A DNA stretch of 22,663 nucleotides from CAYNJF01 sp964351745 (GTDB taxonomy: Bacteria > Pseudomonadota > Gammaproteobacteria > Berkiellales > Berkiellaceae). Shown here in pieces: positions 1 to 8,386 of this stretch; positions within the stretch are counted from its first letter, which is position 1, and the number at the start of each line of letters is the position of its first letter. A model generated the notes under the pieces. The model was not told the origin of the DNA. It saw only the letters and a program-made list of their open reading frames with translations, and searched no databases. The stretch spans positions 1 through 22,663 of the forward strand of contig CAYGPI010000039.1 of NCBI GenBank assembly GCA_964351745.1, given 5' to 3'. The position numbers and the translations under genes were made by a program.

Positions 1-2101
1 CAACAAGGGTCGTCCACCCCATAGAGAATAAAGTCCACTTTTTATTAACTTCTTTCAGCATGGCTGCCGTGGCAGAAATACAAGGAAAATATAAAAGTAC
101 GAATAACAAATAGGCAAAAGCACCAACTCTGCCATCAAAACGACTTAGCATCTCACCATAAATACGATCATGGACTTCATTTTTAGGGCTTGCGGAAGAT
201 ACTGGATTTGAAAAACCGCTCACTTGCTCTAATAGATTGTTCGGAATGGATAGCAAAGCTTCTTTAAGCTCTTCTTTAAAATAAGCCATATCATAGACAA
301 CGCCAACCTCACTATGATCTTGCGTATATAAAGCATTTAAAGTGCCAATCACAACTTCTTTAGCCATCATACCTGTAAAAAGACCAACGGTTGCGGGCCA
401 ATTATCCTCTTTGATACCCATGGGGCTAAATAAAGGGGTCACAGTTTTACCTACTTGAGCCAAAATAGTCGGTTGATGGCTATTCTCTTTCAGCTTAAAA
501 TCAATCGATACAGCGTTTAATGTGCCAACAACTAAGCAAACTGGAATAATAAGTCGACCTGCATTTAATAAAAATCGCTTTAACTTCGCCCATGAGTAGT
601 ACCATAAGTTGTCTGCTTTAGGCCATTGATACGGAGGCAATTCTAAAATTAAAGGCTCTGGCTCTCCTTGCAGCCAAGTTTTTTTTAGCAAAATGCCCGT
701 TAACACGGCCATGGCTATCCCTATAAGATATAATAAAAAGACAACGCCAGAGCCATAGCTTGGAAAAAAGGCAGCGACAAATAATGTAAAAATAGCCAAC
801 CTTGCGCCACACGACATAAATGGACTAATCATCACCGTTAGAACTCTATCTCTGCGCTGCTCTAAAGTTCTAGAGCCCATAATGGCAGGTACGTTACAAC
901 CAAAACCGACAATCAAAGGCACAAAGGACTTACCTGGCAACCCAAGTGTGCGCATTAACCTATCCATCACAAAGGCAGCTCTTGCCATATACCCAGATCC
1001 TTCTAGAAAGGAAAGAGCTAAAAACATGGCACCAATCACAGGGACAAAAGTAATCACCGTACTTATGCCCTTACCAATACCCGCTGAAATAATAGCTGTA
1101 AGCGTTTGATTAAGCCCTATACTTTGACAAAGAGCTAATAACCCATCGACAAAAACTAGATCTGAAGAAATTTCAAAAAAATCTTGAAAAGCTCCACCTA
1201 TGTTTATCGCAAAGAAAAACAAAGCATACATAACGCCTAAGAAAATGGGGATCCCATACATTCTATGCAAAACAATTTTATCTAATTTTTCTGTCAGAGG
1301 GGTTGTTTCTTTTTTGTCTTCGTGTGAGCGCCCAGCAACTTTTGACAAAGTCTTTTCAATCCAGGCATAGCGCTGTTGAGCAATCACAACATCGGCATCA
1401 TAACCTTCTTTCTCTAATATTTCTTGCTGCCATTCCAAGATTTTTCCTTGATATAAAGGCGAGCGCTCAACGATAGAGCCCTCTAGGCATGATAAGCATT
1501 CATGCACAGACAATTCAGCAGGCCTTGCATTCAGAATATCTTGTACAACTTTAGAATAAGGAATGGATCTTGAAACTTTAGGAATTGGCTGCTCTAAAGT
1601 CTGAACTAATCTCTCAAGCCCCAGTCTATTTGTCGCGCTAACTGGCAGGACTGGGCACCCCAAACAAGCAACAAGCTTATCGTAGTCTAAGTCGTATCGC
1701 ACTAAGTCAATCCGGTTAATCACGACGACCAGTGGCACTTCACGCTCAATTAATTGGCATGTTAAATAAAGGTTACGCTCCAAATTAGCGGCATCAATCA
1801 CATTGATGACACAATCATAATTATCCTGCTTTATGCAGTCTGCCGTGATTCGCTCATCAAGAGCCGCATCAGCACTACATTGTAACAGAGAATAAGTGCC
1901 TGGCAGATCAACCAGCAACATGGATGTCTCTAGCGTTTTAATCTGACCTTGTTTTTGCTCAACAGTCACGCCTGACCAGTTACCCACTCTCTGTGTCGAG
2001 CCCGTTAGAGCATTAAATAAAGTTGTCTTTCCACAATTAGGGTTTCCAACAAGCAAAATCTTTTTAGATGGCGTGGAATTATTAAACAAAGGACTACTCA
2101 C
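1..2101 (-). CDS. feoB: Ferrous iron transporter FeoB, C-terminus cut by window edge
   Basis: FeoB is the inner-membrane Fe(II) permease with a cytosolic G-protein domain. The reading frame is open from a GTG at 2101 to the left edge (700 codons; the family is usually about 750, so only the last segment is missing). Visible motifs: G1 GNPNCGKTT about 15 residues in, G3 DLPGTYSL, G4 NRID (many FeoBs have NMxD), G5 VSATN, then the membrane core with GFGCNVP, the late GLFTGMMAKEVV/GTLNALY signature, and YFPC near the edge, where the Cys lies in the final helices. The GTG overlaps the end of feoA (feoA TAG at 2094-2096), so translation is probably coupled; I see no strong Shine-Dalgarno of its own. 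Iron-dependent control is likely through the promoter and Fur-like box upstream of feoA. Identity is secure; the exact start is less so. Confidence 0.97.
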   Translation of the reverse strand, partial: MSSPLFNNSTPSKKILLVGNPNCGKTTLFNALTGSTQRVGNWSGVTVEQKQGQIKTLETSMLLVDLPGTYSLLQCSADAALDERITADCIKQDNYDCVINVIDAANLERNLYLTCQLIEREVPLVVVINRIDLVRYDLDYDKLVACLGCPVLPVSATNRLGLERLVQTLEQPIPKVSRSIPYSKVVQDILNARPAELSVHECLSCLEGSIVERSPLYQGKILEWQQEILEKEGYDADVVIAQQRYAWIEKTLSKVAGRSHEDKKETTPLTEKLDKIVLHRMYGIPIFLGVMYALFFFAINIGGAFQDFFEISSDLVFVDGLLALCQSIGLNQTLTAIISAGIGKGISTVITFVPVIGAMFLALSFLEGSGYMARAAFVMDRLMRTLGLPGKSFVPLIVGFGCNVPAIMGSRTLEQRRDRVLTVMISPFMSCGARLAIFTLFVAAFFPSYGSGVVFLLYLIGIAMAVLTGILLKKTWLQGEPEPLILELPPYQWPKADNLWYYSWAKLKRFLLNAGRLIIPVCLVVGTLNAVSIDFKLKENSHQPTILAQVGKTVTPLFSPMGIKEDNWPATVGLFTGMMAKEVVIGTLNALYTQDHSEVGVVYDMAYFKEELKEALLSIPNNLLEQVSGFSNPVSSASPKNEVHDRIYGEMLSRFDGRVGAFAYLLFVLLYFPCISATAAMLKEVNKKWTLFSMGWTTLV

Positions 2102-2339
2102 TTACAGCCACACATTGGCATTCTCTTTTTCTCAGACTCAACGAATACCCTCTAATTGAAATCTCGATGGGATCTCCTAGTGGAGCAATCCTTTTCACCT
2201 CTAATTCAACACCAGGGGTCACTCCCATAGCTAATAGTTTCTGCCTATATCTCTTTTCGCCGGGCTTAAACCCCGTGACTTTGGCTTTCTGGTTGACCTT
2301 TAGATCAATTAAACTTTTGATATTATTAAGAATATTCAC
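2094..2339 (-). CDS. feoA: FeoA, SH3-like partner of FeoB
   Basis: Small cytosolic SH3-fold protein that acts with FeoB in ferrous iron uptake. The 81-residue product has the family pattern: KVTGFKPG near residue 22, then KLLAMGVTPGVELEVKRIAPLGDP, and a C-terminal GYSLSLRKRECQCVAV stretch. The start is a GTG at 2337-2339; an in-frame TAA two codons upstream excludes a longer protein. FeoA is usually about 75 residues, so an internal start a few codons later is possible. It overlaps feoB by 8 bp and is the first gene of the unit, about 34 nt after the predicted transcription start. Confidence 0.95.
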   Translation of the reverse strand: MNILNNIKSLIDLKVNQKAKVTGFKPGEKRYRQKLLAMGVTPGVELEVKRIAPLGDPIEISIRGYSLSLRKRECQCVAVSE

Positions 2340-2379
2340 TATTTATACCCAAATAAGCCTATAACTAAGTTGCTTGCTA

Positions 2380-2407
2380 ATTATCCCAGCAAAGGTAAAG
2401 TTGTCAA
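2380..2407 (-). promoter_or_regulatory. Sigma70-like promoter of feoAB
   Basis: Read on the minus strand, a perfect -35 TTGACA (2402-2407) is followed after 16 bp by GATAAT (2380-2385; 5 of 6 to TATAAT). Transcription would begin near 2373, about 34 nt before the feoA GTG. It lies in the 142-bp gap between zapE and feoA, so feoAB need not depend on read-through from the upstream operon. Confidence 0.7.
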
Positions 2408-2409
2408 GG

Positions 2410-2428
2410 GTAAATGATAACTATTTTC
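2410..2428 (-). promoter_or_regulatory. Fur-box-like operator upstream of feoAB
   Basis: The plus-strand 19-mer GTAAATGATAACTATTTTC matches the classical Fur consensus GATAATGATAATCATTATC at 14 of 19 positions, and sits inside a wider imperfect palindrome with AAATGA / TCATTT arms (2412-2432). It abuts the -35 box of the feoAB promoter (2 bp away), where bound Fur could block RNA polymerase. Iron-Fur repression of feoAB is well known in gammaproteobacteria; applying it here is inference. Confidence 0.6.
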
Positions 2429-2481
2429 ATTTAGAAATGACTCTGTGCTATACAGAAAAACCCTTGAGAAAAACAGAGTGT

Positions 2482-3558
2482 CTACGGGAGGTGTGGTTTT
2501 TGAAGATAATCAATAGATTGCATCTCAGTCATTCTGCTTTCTGTTCTTTCAAACTCAGTCTTTAATAATCGACCTTGATAGAGCTCAGTCAGTGGAGCCT
2601 GCGCTGATACAATGAGTTTGACCTGGCGATCATAAAGCTCATCGACCAATGTGATAAACCGACGAGCTGCGTCTTCCTTTGCCTCGCTCATGATAGGCAC
2701 TTCACTTAGTAACACTGTGTTATACATCTTAGATATCTCGATATAATCTAAGCTTGATCGAGCTGAACCGCATATCGTTGAAAATAAAAACCAAATAACG
2801 CCATCTCCACACCGAACTGTTTCAATCTCTCTACCAGCGATAGTGAGGACTTTTTTTGATTCAAAACCTTCATGACAAAGCGCTTCAAAATACCCAGACA
2901 TATTTTGATCCGCTATATCATCTAAAGGATAGTGATATATCTCAGCTTGGCTTAATGTTCTTAAACGATAGTCCTCTCCATCTTCCAGATGCAGTACAGT
3001 TGTGTGTTTTTCCAAAAGAGCAATGGTTGGTAAAAACTTACTACGCTGTAAACCATTGTGGTAAAGATTAGAGGGCGGAATATTAGATGTTGCTACCAAA
3101 GTGACGCCTTGACGAAATAAATGCTGGAACAATGTGCCTAGCAACATCGCATCAGCAATATCAGACACAAAAAACTCATCAAAACAAATGATGTGTGTAC
3201 TTTTAGCAATATCCTTTGCAACCCATTTTAGTGGATCTGCTTTTCCTGGGTATTTTGTTAACTCATGGTGAACATGAATCATAAAGCGATGAAAGTGGAT
3301 CCGTCGTTTAGCTTTAATCTCCAGCTCTTCATAAAATTGATCCATAAGCAAAGTTTTCCCTCGCCCAACATCTCCCCACAAGTAAATACCTTTGATAGGT
3401 TTAAAAGGTAAATGCAGGCATCTAAGCCATTTCAACAAAGGGTATTTTTTTTGGAAAACTGCAGCGAGTGTATTGAGCTGCTCTAGGATCTCTTTTTGAG
3501 AAGGATCTAATACAATCCTCTCATCATTGATTTTTTGATGGAGTCTATCTACATTCAT
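2482..3558 (-). CDS. zapE: ZapE / AFG1-like AAA-type ATPase
   Basis: P-loop ATPase of the AFG1/ZapE family, which in E. coli associates with the division ring and in mitochondria helps protein quality control. The 358-residue protein has Walker A GDVGRGKT at residues 62-69, Walker B IICFDEF at about 123-129, the VATSNIPPSNLY sensor region, and a C-terminal arginine/lysine-rich block (SAQAPLTELYQG) typical of the family; length matches. Its ATG overlaps the stop of the hydrolase gene upstream (ATGA at 3555-3558), so it is the last gene of the long minus-strand operon. Only imperfect inverted repeats follow it, without a U-tract, so termination before feoAB is uncertain. Confidence 0.93.
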   Translation of the reverse strand: MNVDRLHQKINDERIVLDPSQKEILEQLNTLAAVFQKKYPLLKWLRCLHLPFKPIKGIYLWGDVGRGKTLLMDQFYEELEIKAKRRIHFHRFMIHVHHELTKYPGKADPLKWVAKDIAKSTHIICFDEFFVSDIADAMLLGTLFQHLFRQGVTLVATSNIPPSNLYHNGLQRSKFLPTIALLEKHTTVLHLEDGEDYRLRTLSQAEIYHYPLDDIADQNMSGYFEALCHEGFESKKVLTIAGREIETVRCGDGVIWFLFSTICGSARSSLDYIEISKMYNTVLLSEVPIMSEAKEDAARRFITLVDELYDRQVKLIVSAQAPLTELYQGRLLKTEFERTESRMTEMQSIDYLQKPHLP

Positions 3559-4220
3559 TCAGGCACTATCATGTTCTCTTCAATCAGCTCCCTTAACTCT
3601 ATCAGTTTCCCATGAAAAAAATGTGAAGCTTGCGAGATGGTTTGTAAATTTATCTGATTCTTTGTTTGATTTTGCGCCCATGTCTTCGCGGTATCCGTAT
3701 CAACAATCTCATCCTTATCCGCTAAAATCATAAGCCAAGGAGCACTTAATTGATTGAGCTTATCGAACGAGTAAGTTGAAATACCTGGCGCTATAGTGAT
3801 CAACTGAGTTATCTTATTTTTTTCCGCACCTTTTGCTGCAATAAATGCACCAAAAGAGAACCCTGCCAACCATATATTATCTGGCTTTAAAACTTTCTTG
3901 ACCCAATTTATCACCGCCAATAAATCATCCGTTTCCCCTACTGTATCAGCAAAAGATCCTTGCGATTGACCAACCCCTCTAAAATTAAAACGAATTGTTT
4001 TTAACCCTTGGCGATCAAAAGCTTTATACGTTGTATGCACGACCTTGTTGGTCATGGCCCCTTCTTGCAAAGGGTGTGGATGGCAGATAATGCCAATCCC
4101 TTTATTTTTATCATGCTTTGGCAAAGTTGTCATCACTTCCAACAGACCCGCAGGACCATTTAACATAAAATGAGAATCTTCTTGAGGAAAAAATTTAGGG
4201 TTCGTTAATATTTGATTCAT
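3555..4220 (-). CDS. Alpha/beta hydrolase (COG2945-type)
   Basis: The 221-residue protein is a compact alpha/beta-hydrolase of the small conserved family that includes dienelactone-hydrolase-like bacterial proteins. Visible: an oxyanion-loop motif CHPHPLQEGAMTNKVV (residues 47-61), the FNFRGVGQS turn (79-86), the nucleophile elbow GFSFG with Ser122, an acid in ADKDEIVD (Asp170 likely), and a histidine in ASHFFHG (His200 likely). There is no signal peptide, so it is probably cytosolic. The substrate cannot be told from sequence. It overlaps both neighbours by ATGA junctions (nif3-like stop at 4217; zapE start at 3558), so the three genes are probably translated in coupled fashion. Ester or thioester hydrolysis is the family expectation, not shown here. 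Confidence 0.85.
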   Translation of the reverse strand: MNQILTNPKFFPQEDSHFMLNGPAGLLEVMTTLPKHDKNKGIGIICHPHPLQEGAMTNKVVHTTYKAFDRQGLKTIRFNFRGVGQSQGSFADTVGETDDLLAVINWVKKVLKPDNIWLAGFSFGAFIAAKGAEKNKITQLITIAPGISTYSFDKLNQLSAPWLMILADKDEIVDTDTAKTWAQNQTKNQINLQTISQASHFFHGKLIELRELIEENMIVPE

Positions 4221-4975
4221 GCCATAACATCTATATCTATAAAATCAACATTTAAATTAAACTGATCAGCAAGGCTTTGTCCTAAAGCCTGAACACCACC
4301 TCTTTCAGTTGCGTGATGACCAGCACTAATTAATGCAACACCGGCTTCCATCGCTAACTCTGCCATAGGCAAAGAGTATTCTCCTGTAATATAGGCATCA
4401 ACCCCCTTTTCTATCGCAAGAGGTAAGTACTGATGTGCGCCTCCAGTACACCATGCGACTGTCTGTATTCTTTCGGGAGGGCTACCCAGCAACATTGGCT
4501 CACGATTAAGTTTCACTGCCATGATTGCCATAAAATCCTTTGGTGCTAAGGGTTGTGCAAGTTGGCCTAATCCCATCAAACCAGGATTTTGATCAACATC
4601 TAGCCATTTGATATGTTTAATGCTCAGCATTTTACCTAATTGAGCATTGTTTCCAATGCTGGGGTGAGCATCCAAGGGCAAATGGTAAGCGATTAAATTA
4701 ATATCATGCTTTATTAAAGCACAAATTTTTTGGTACTGCAGTCCGGTGATGGCTAGACTCTGGCCTTTCCAAAAAAGGCCATGATGAACTAAAATAGCAT
4801 CCGCTTTAGCATCAATGGCTTTCTCAATCAGAGCTCGATTGGCCGTAACGCCAGTGACCATGCGAGCAACCTCAGTTTTACCTTGCACTTGCAAACCATT
4901 TGGACAATAGTCGGTGAAATTTTGCGGTTGCAAATAATCATCTAAAAATTTTACCAAATGGTCAACCGTTACCAT
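4217..4975 (-). CDS. Nif3-like dinuclear metal centre protein (YbgI family)
   Basis: A protein of the NIF3/YbgI/DUF34 family, toroidal proteins with a two-metal site whose role is still debated (GTP cyclohydrolase-like or metal homeostasis). Metal-site motifs are visible: CPNGLQVQG near the N-terminus, LVHHGLFW (His-His), IAYHLPLDAHP, and SAGHHATERGGVQALG near the C-terminus. An upstream in-frame start at 5056 exists, but it lies inside murA. The ATG at 4975 is preceded by GAGG with 6-nt spacing and gives a 252-residue protein beginning MVTVDHLVKFLDDYL, which fits the family length. It starts 7 bp after the murA stop and overlaps the hydrolase start. Family assignment is secure, function is not. 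Confidence 0.92.
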   Translation of the reverse strand: MVTVDHLVKFLDDYLQPQNFTDYCPNGLQVQGKTEVARMVTGVTANRALIEKAIDAKADAILVHHGLFWKGQSLAITGLQYQKICALIKHDINLIAYHLPLDAHPSIGNNAQLGKMLSIKHIKWLDVDQNPGLMGLGQLAQPLAPKDFMAIMAVKLNREPMLLGSPPERIQTVAWCTGGAHQYLPLAIEKGVDAYITGEYSLPMAELAMEAGVALISAGHHATERGGVQALGQSLADQFNLNVDFIDIDVMA

Positions 4976-4982
4976 AACAACC

Positions 4983-6245
4983 TCAAGCAGGAACTCGTTT
5001 AATTTCAGCACCAAGCTGAGCCAACTTCTCTTCGATACATTCATAGCCTCTATCAATATGATAGATTCGATCTACTAGAGTTTCTCCTTTGGCAACTAAG
5101 CCCGCGATAACAAGACTCGCAGATGCTCTCAAGTCTGTCGCCATCACCGGGGCTCCAGTCAGATGTTGAATGCCTTTAATTCTGGCTTGGTTGCCACTTA
5201 TTTCAATATCTGCACCCATTCGTTTTAGCTCACTGACATGCATAAAGCGATTTTCAAAAACATTTTCTGTAATCACCGATTCACCCTCAGCAACGGCATT
5301 TAGAGCCATAAACTGGGCTTGCATATCTGTTGGAAATCCAGGATATGGCGCAGTATCTATATTGACTGCTTTCACTCGTTTCCCGTGCATATCAAGCGTA
5401 ATAGTATCGCCTTCAATGATGATTTCAGCACCAGCTTCTCTTAGCTTATCCAATACAATGGTTAATAACGAAGCATCTGTTTTCTTTAATTTGATTTTCC
5501 CACCAGTAATCGCCGCAGCTACCAAATAAGTTCCGCTTTCAACTCTATCTGGTAAAACGGAATAACGGCCCCCGCAAAGTTTCTCAACACCTTCAATGGT
5601 TATGGTTGAGGTACCCGCGCCTTGAATATTAGCGCCTAAAGTGTTTAAGAAACCAGCAAGATCAACCACCTCAGGTTCACATGCTGCATTTTCTAAAGTT
5701 GTCGTACCTTTGGCCAAGGTTGCTGCCATCATTAAATTTTCTGTGCCTGTCACCGTAACAACATCAAATTTGATGTTAGCGCCAGTTAATCCATTTGGTG
5801 CGTGAGCTTCAATGTAGCCACCTTTAATTGCGATATCAGCCCCCATTTGGCGCAATCCTTCGACATGGAAATCAACTGGGCGAGGCCCAATGGCGCAGCC
5901 ACCAGGAAATGATACTAATGCATAACCAAAGCGCGACACCAAAGGCCCTAGCACTAAAATAGAAGCACGCATCGTGCGGACTAAGTCATAGGGAGCAATA
6001 AAGTTTGAGGTCCTTCTTGCGTCTACTTCAATAGTCATACCTTCTAAGACAGTTAACTTCACACCCATCTGACCTAATAAAGCCATCATCGTCGTTACAT
6101 CATTTAAATGAGGTATGTTACTAACAATGACAGGCTCATCAGCGAGAAGACCGCCAGCCAAGATTGGCAAAACAGAATTCTTTGCTCCAGAAATCCGCAC
6201 TTCACCATTAAGTGGCTTGCCACCAAAAATTAAATGTTTATCCAT
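4983..6245 (-). CDS. murA: UDP-N-acetylglucosamine 1-carboxyvinyltransferase MurA
   Basis: MurA transfers enolpyruvate from phosphoenolpyruvate to UDP-GlcNAc, the first committed step of peptidoglycan synthesis, in the cytosol. The 420-residue form starts MDKHLIFGGKPLNGEVRISGAKN. Lys22 and Asn23 match the conserved KN pair, and the catalytic Cys is Cys117 in FPGGCAIGPRPVD; this is the fosfomycin target, so the enzyme should be sensitive. The start at 6245 is chosen over an in-frame one at 6269 because it has AGGA 5 nt upstream and matches family N-termini; the longer form would overlap ibaG. It follows ibaG by 11 bp, as in other gammaproteobacteria. Confidence 0.97.
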   Translation of the reverse strand: MDKHLIFGGKPLNGEVRISGAKNSVLPILAGGLLADEPVIVSNIPHLNDVTTMMALLGQMGVKLTVLEGMTIEVDARRTSNFIAPYDLVRTMRASILVLGPLVSRFGYALVSFPGGCAIGPRPVDFHVEGLRQMGADIAIKGGYIEAHAPNGLTGANIKFDVVTVTGTENLMMAATLAKGTTTLENAACEPEVVDLAGFLNTLGANIQGAGTSTITIEGVEKLCGGRYSVLPDRVESGTYLVAAAITGGKIKLKKTDASLLTIVLDKLREAGAEIIIEGDTITLDMHGKRVKAVNIDTAPYPGFPTDMQAQFMALNAVAEGESVITENVFENRFMHVSELKRMGADIEISGNQARIKGIQHLTGAPVMATDLRASASLVIAGLVAKGETLVDRIYHIDRGYECIEEKLAQLGAEIKRVPA

Positions 6246-6256
6246 ATTATTCCTAA

Positions 6257-6490
6257 TTAGGCCTGCCATTCAGCTGGCGTTTTAGCCTTTATGCTTAAGG
6301 CATGCAGCTCACCGGATTGAATTTGTGACGATAGCACTTTGTAAATACTTTTTTGTCGATTGACTAAAGATTGATTTTCAAAAATCTCTGACACAACGAT
6401 GACTTCATGATGGTAACCGTCTCCAGTAACCTCAACAGTTGCACTAGGAAAAGCTTCAACTACCAATTTTTTTAATTCTTCAATATCCAT
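6257..6490 (-). CDS. ibaG: IbaG, BolA-family protein
   Basis: The 77-residue protein is a BolA-family member of the IbaG (YrbA) type. The family binds monothiol glutaredoxin and takes part in iron-sulfur cluster handling; IbaG has also been tied to acid stress and envelope integrity. Visible: VEVTGDGYHHEVIVVS with the conserved histidines, then the RQKSIYKVL helix and SGELHALSIKAKTPAEW at the C-terminus, which is the usual IbaG ending. It lies directly upstream of murA, the conserved gene pair. The 88-bp gap before it (6491-6578) contains a TATGAT but no convincing -35, and the ATG lacks a clear Shine-Dalgarno. Confidence 0.94.
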   Translation of the reverse strand: MDIEELKKLVVEAFPSATVEVTGDGYHHEVIVVSEIFENQSLVNRQKSIYKVLSSQIQSGELHALSIKAKTPAEWQA

Positions 6491-6578
6491 GTTCAGTTTG
6501 CCAATAAACCAAGTTGTAAATCTTAAGATAACACATCATATCTACTTCTAAGGGCAAAAGGAATCATATAGCTAGAAC

Positions 6579-8384
6579 TCAACCTTTATTAGCTATTAAA
6601 TTTGACAGACATGGATCATGAGCTAGGATTATTTTATCTACTTGGTAGGTGGTATAATTAAATTTATTTGGTGGAGATGCAAAAACACTGAAACTATTAG
6701 GACAATTTTCTACAACCTGAGACAAGGCTTTAGAGGCTGGCCCATCAATGATCTCTTCACTCACTGTAAACACATAGTCAGGCAACTTTTTTCTAAATTC
6801 GGAAACAAGTGCTGCTTGGTTGTAATCATGATAAAGAGCATAGTCTGGTGTCGTCAGCTTCGTATGTTTATAGAAAATGCCATAAATGTAACGACTTGGC
6901 ACCCAAAGCAAAGCATCCTTATTTAAATAAATTTCATCATAAACTTTTTGAGCATCTGCTTTAAAGTAACGCTCTAAACTAACTCTTCCACCTTGTTTAT
7001 AATCAAGCCCTGGTTTGTCTTTGAGTTCAATTTTTATCAACAATCCAATGCAAGCAACGAGACTTAGTGAAGCAAAAATCGTTGCGCACTTTTTATGATT
7101 CTCTTTTAACCATTGGCTCAACATAGGATGCCCAAAAGAATACTGTGAATCTCTAACACTCAAAAAGCATAATAGAGCGCCAACACTGATGACGTGCTGC
7201 CCCAATCGAAGTTGATAAGCTCCAAACATTAACCACAAAAAAGTTTGAGGCAAGACAAAAGCATAATATATAAACCTCGTTTGGCGGGATTTAACTAAAA
7301 ATGCAGTAACGATAAAGAAAACTAACAACAATGGCGTTTTTATGAGATAACGATGGAAGACGTGAATGAACTGCTGAACATAACCTCGTCCTTCAAAAGA
7401 TAAAAAGATGACTCCTTCGTTTTTATAAAATTGCCCGCCTTCTGTCGCTAGCCATAATGCTGCTAACCCAATTGAAGCCAAAGCCAAAAAAAACCAATAT
7501 TTTTCTTGATGCTTGATTCCTTCAATGAAGATATATAACGGCAAGATCAAACTGCACCACATGAAAGCAGGCTGTTTTGTGGCACACGCTACAAACCCGA
7601 TAAAGACACTCAAGGCAAGAAGTTTAAATTGGCTGATTTGCTCTTGCTCAGATCGATACAAAATGGTGGCTTGAAAAGCTAAAGCCATAGAAACGACTAA
7701 GGCCGAGGTCATCACTGGATCGGCATATCCATCATTGAAAAATTGCTCTAGTTTCAGGCCTGCAACAACATAGAGAGCCCCAAATAAAAATAGAGCCACT
7801 CTTTTATAATTAAAAGGTGCTAAAACACTTGCCCATGCGCCTAGCATGCACAAAGGAAACATGCCTAACATGGCTTTTGTCGGGCATTGAAGTTGTATGT
7901 CTCCAAGCAATAAATAACAGTAACTTATGATTTTTGGGAACAGTTGTGGGTAAGTCGCACCTGTATGGAAAAAGTCTAACGGCTCCCCATATAGATGCTG
8001 TAACGCCCAATAATTCCAGCTATAAATTTCATCACCACGCTCAAAAGCCTCTGTACCCAGCTTTATGAAATAAGGCATCATCAAGCACAGAATAAAAAAC
8101 CACACAAATTTATCGCACTTTTCCCATTCAAATGTAGCCTTAGGTATGGTTTTTATTAAATGATAAAGACTTAGAATTAAGAACATTAAACTTATAACAA
8201 CGGCGCTTTGAGTATGATATAAGTTTAACCACTGCAATAGACTCACCAGTATATAAATGAGACCTACGCTTAAAAGAGGTATCGCAAAACAAGTTCTTGG
8301 GGATAAGCAAAGTCTAGGAAAGACAGCCAGACCAGGAAGCACATAGACAAACATTAGTAAGATAAAACAGTATATAAAATACAT
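6579..8384 (-). CDS. Polytopic membrane protein, GT-C glycosyltransferase-like
   Basis: I do not recognise a named family. The 601-residue product is very hydrophobic, with about 11-13 probable transmembrane segments up to about residue 440, then a soluble C-terminal part. After the third or fourth helix there is an extracytoplasmic loop with ERGDEIYSWNYWALQHL; acidic pairs in this first large loop are the catalytic feature of GT-C (ArnT/PMT-like) glycosyltransferases that use lipid-linked sugars. The C-terminal part includes LPDYVFTV and Cys residues, as in periplasmic domains of such enzymes. It starts 2 bp after the mlaB stop, so it is surely cotranscribed with the mla genes, and it separates mlaB from ibaG, which are normally adjacent. 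A role in modifying LPS or another envelope lipid is a guess from fold and context. Confidence 0.6.
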   Translation of the reverse strand: MYFIYCFILLMFVYVLPGLAVFPRLCLSPRTCFAIPLLSVGLIYILVSLLQWLNLYHTQSAVVISLMFLILSLYHLIKTIPKATFEWEKCDKFVWFFILCLMMPYFIKLGTEAFERGDEIYSWNYWALQHLYGEPLDFFHTGATYPQLFPKIISYCYLLLGDIQLQCPTKAMLGMFPLCMLGAWASVLAPFNYKRVALFLFGALYVVAGLKLEQFFNDGYADPVMTSALVVSMALAFQATILYRSEQEQISQFKLLALSVFIGFVACATKQPAFMWCSLILPLYIFIEGIKHQEKYWFFLALASIGLAALWLATEGGQFYKNEGVIFLSFEGRGYVQQFIHVFHRYLIKTPLLLVFFIVTAFLVKSRQTRFIYYAFVLPQTFLWLMFGAYQLRLGQHVISVGALLCFLSVRDSQYSFGHPMLSQWLKENHKKCATIFASLSLVACIGLLIKIELKDKPGLDYKQGGRVSLERYFKADAQKVYDEIYLNKDALLWVPSRYIYGIFYKHTKLTTPDYALYHDYNQAALVSEFRKKLPDYVFTVSEEIIDGPASKALSQVVENCPNSFSVFASPPNKFNYTTYQVDKIILAHDPCLSNLIANKG

Positions 8385-8386
8385 GG

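Noticed and set aside
1..2101. feoB as a pseudogene, since only short ORFs are evident there at first sight
   Set aside because: The minus-strand frame is open without interruption from 2101 to the left edge; it only lacks a stop inside the window.
2439..2479. ACTCTGT / ACAGAGT inverted repeat after zapE as a terminator
   Set aside because: The 7-bp arms are about 25 nt apart and no U-tract follows in the transcript direction, so it is not a convincing intrinsic terminator.
4976..5056. Upstream in-frame extension of the Nif3-like protein
   Set aside because: The extra 27 codons lie inside murA and do not match the family; the ATG at 4975 has a GAGG ribosome binding site.
5170..5529. 119-codon plus-strand ORF opposite murA
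   Set aside because: Antisense shadow of a highly conserved gene.
6246..6269. Longer murA start at 6269
   Set aside because: It would overlap ibaG and adds eight residues not seen in MurA; the ATG at 6245 has AGGA upstream.
6491..6578. Promoter for ibaG in the 88-bp gap
   Set aside because: A TATGAT occurs, but no -35 with better than 2 of 6 matches at proper spacing.
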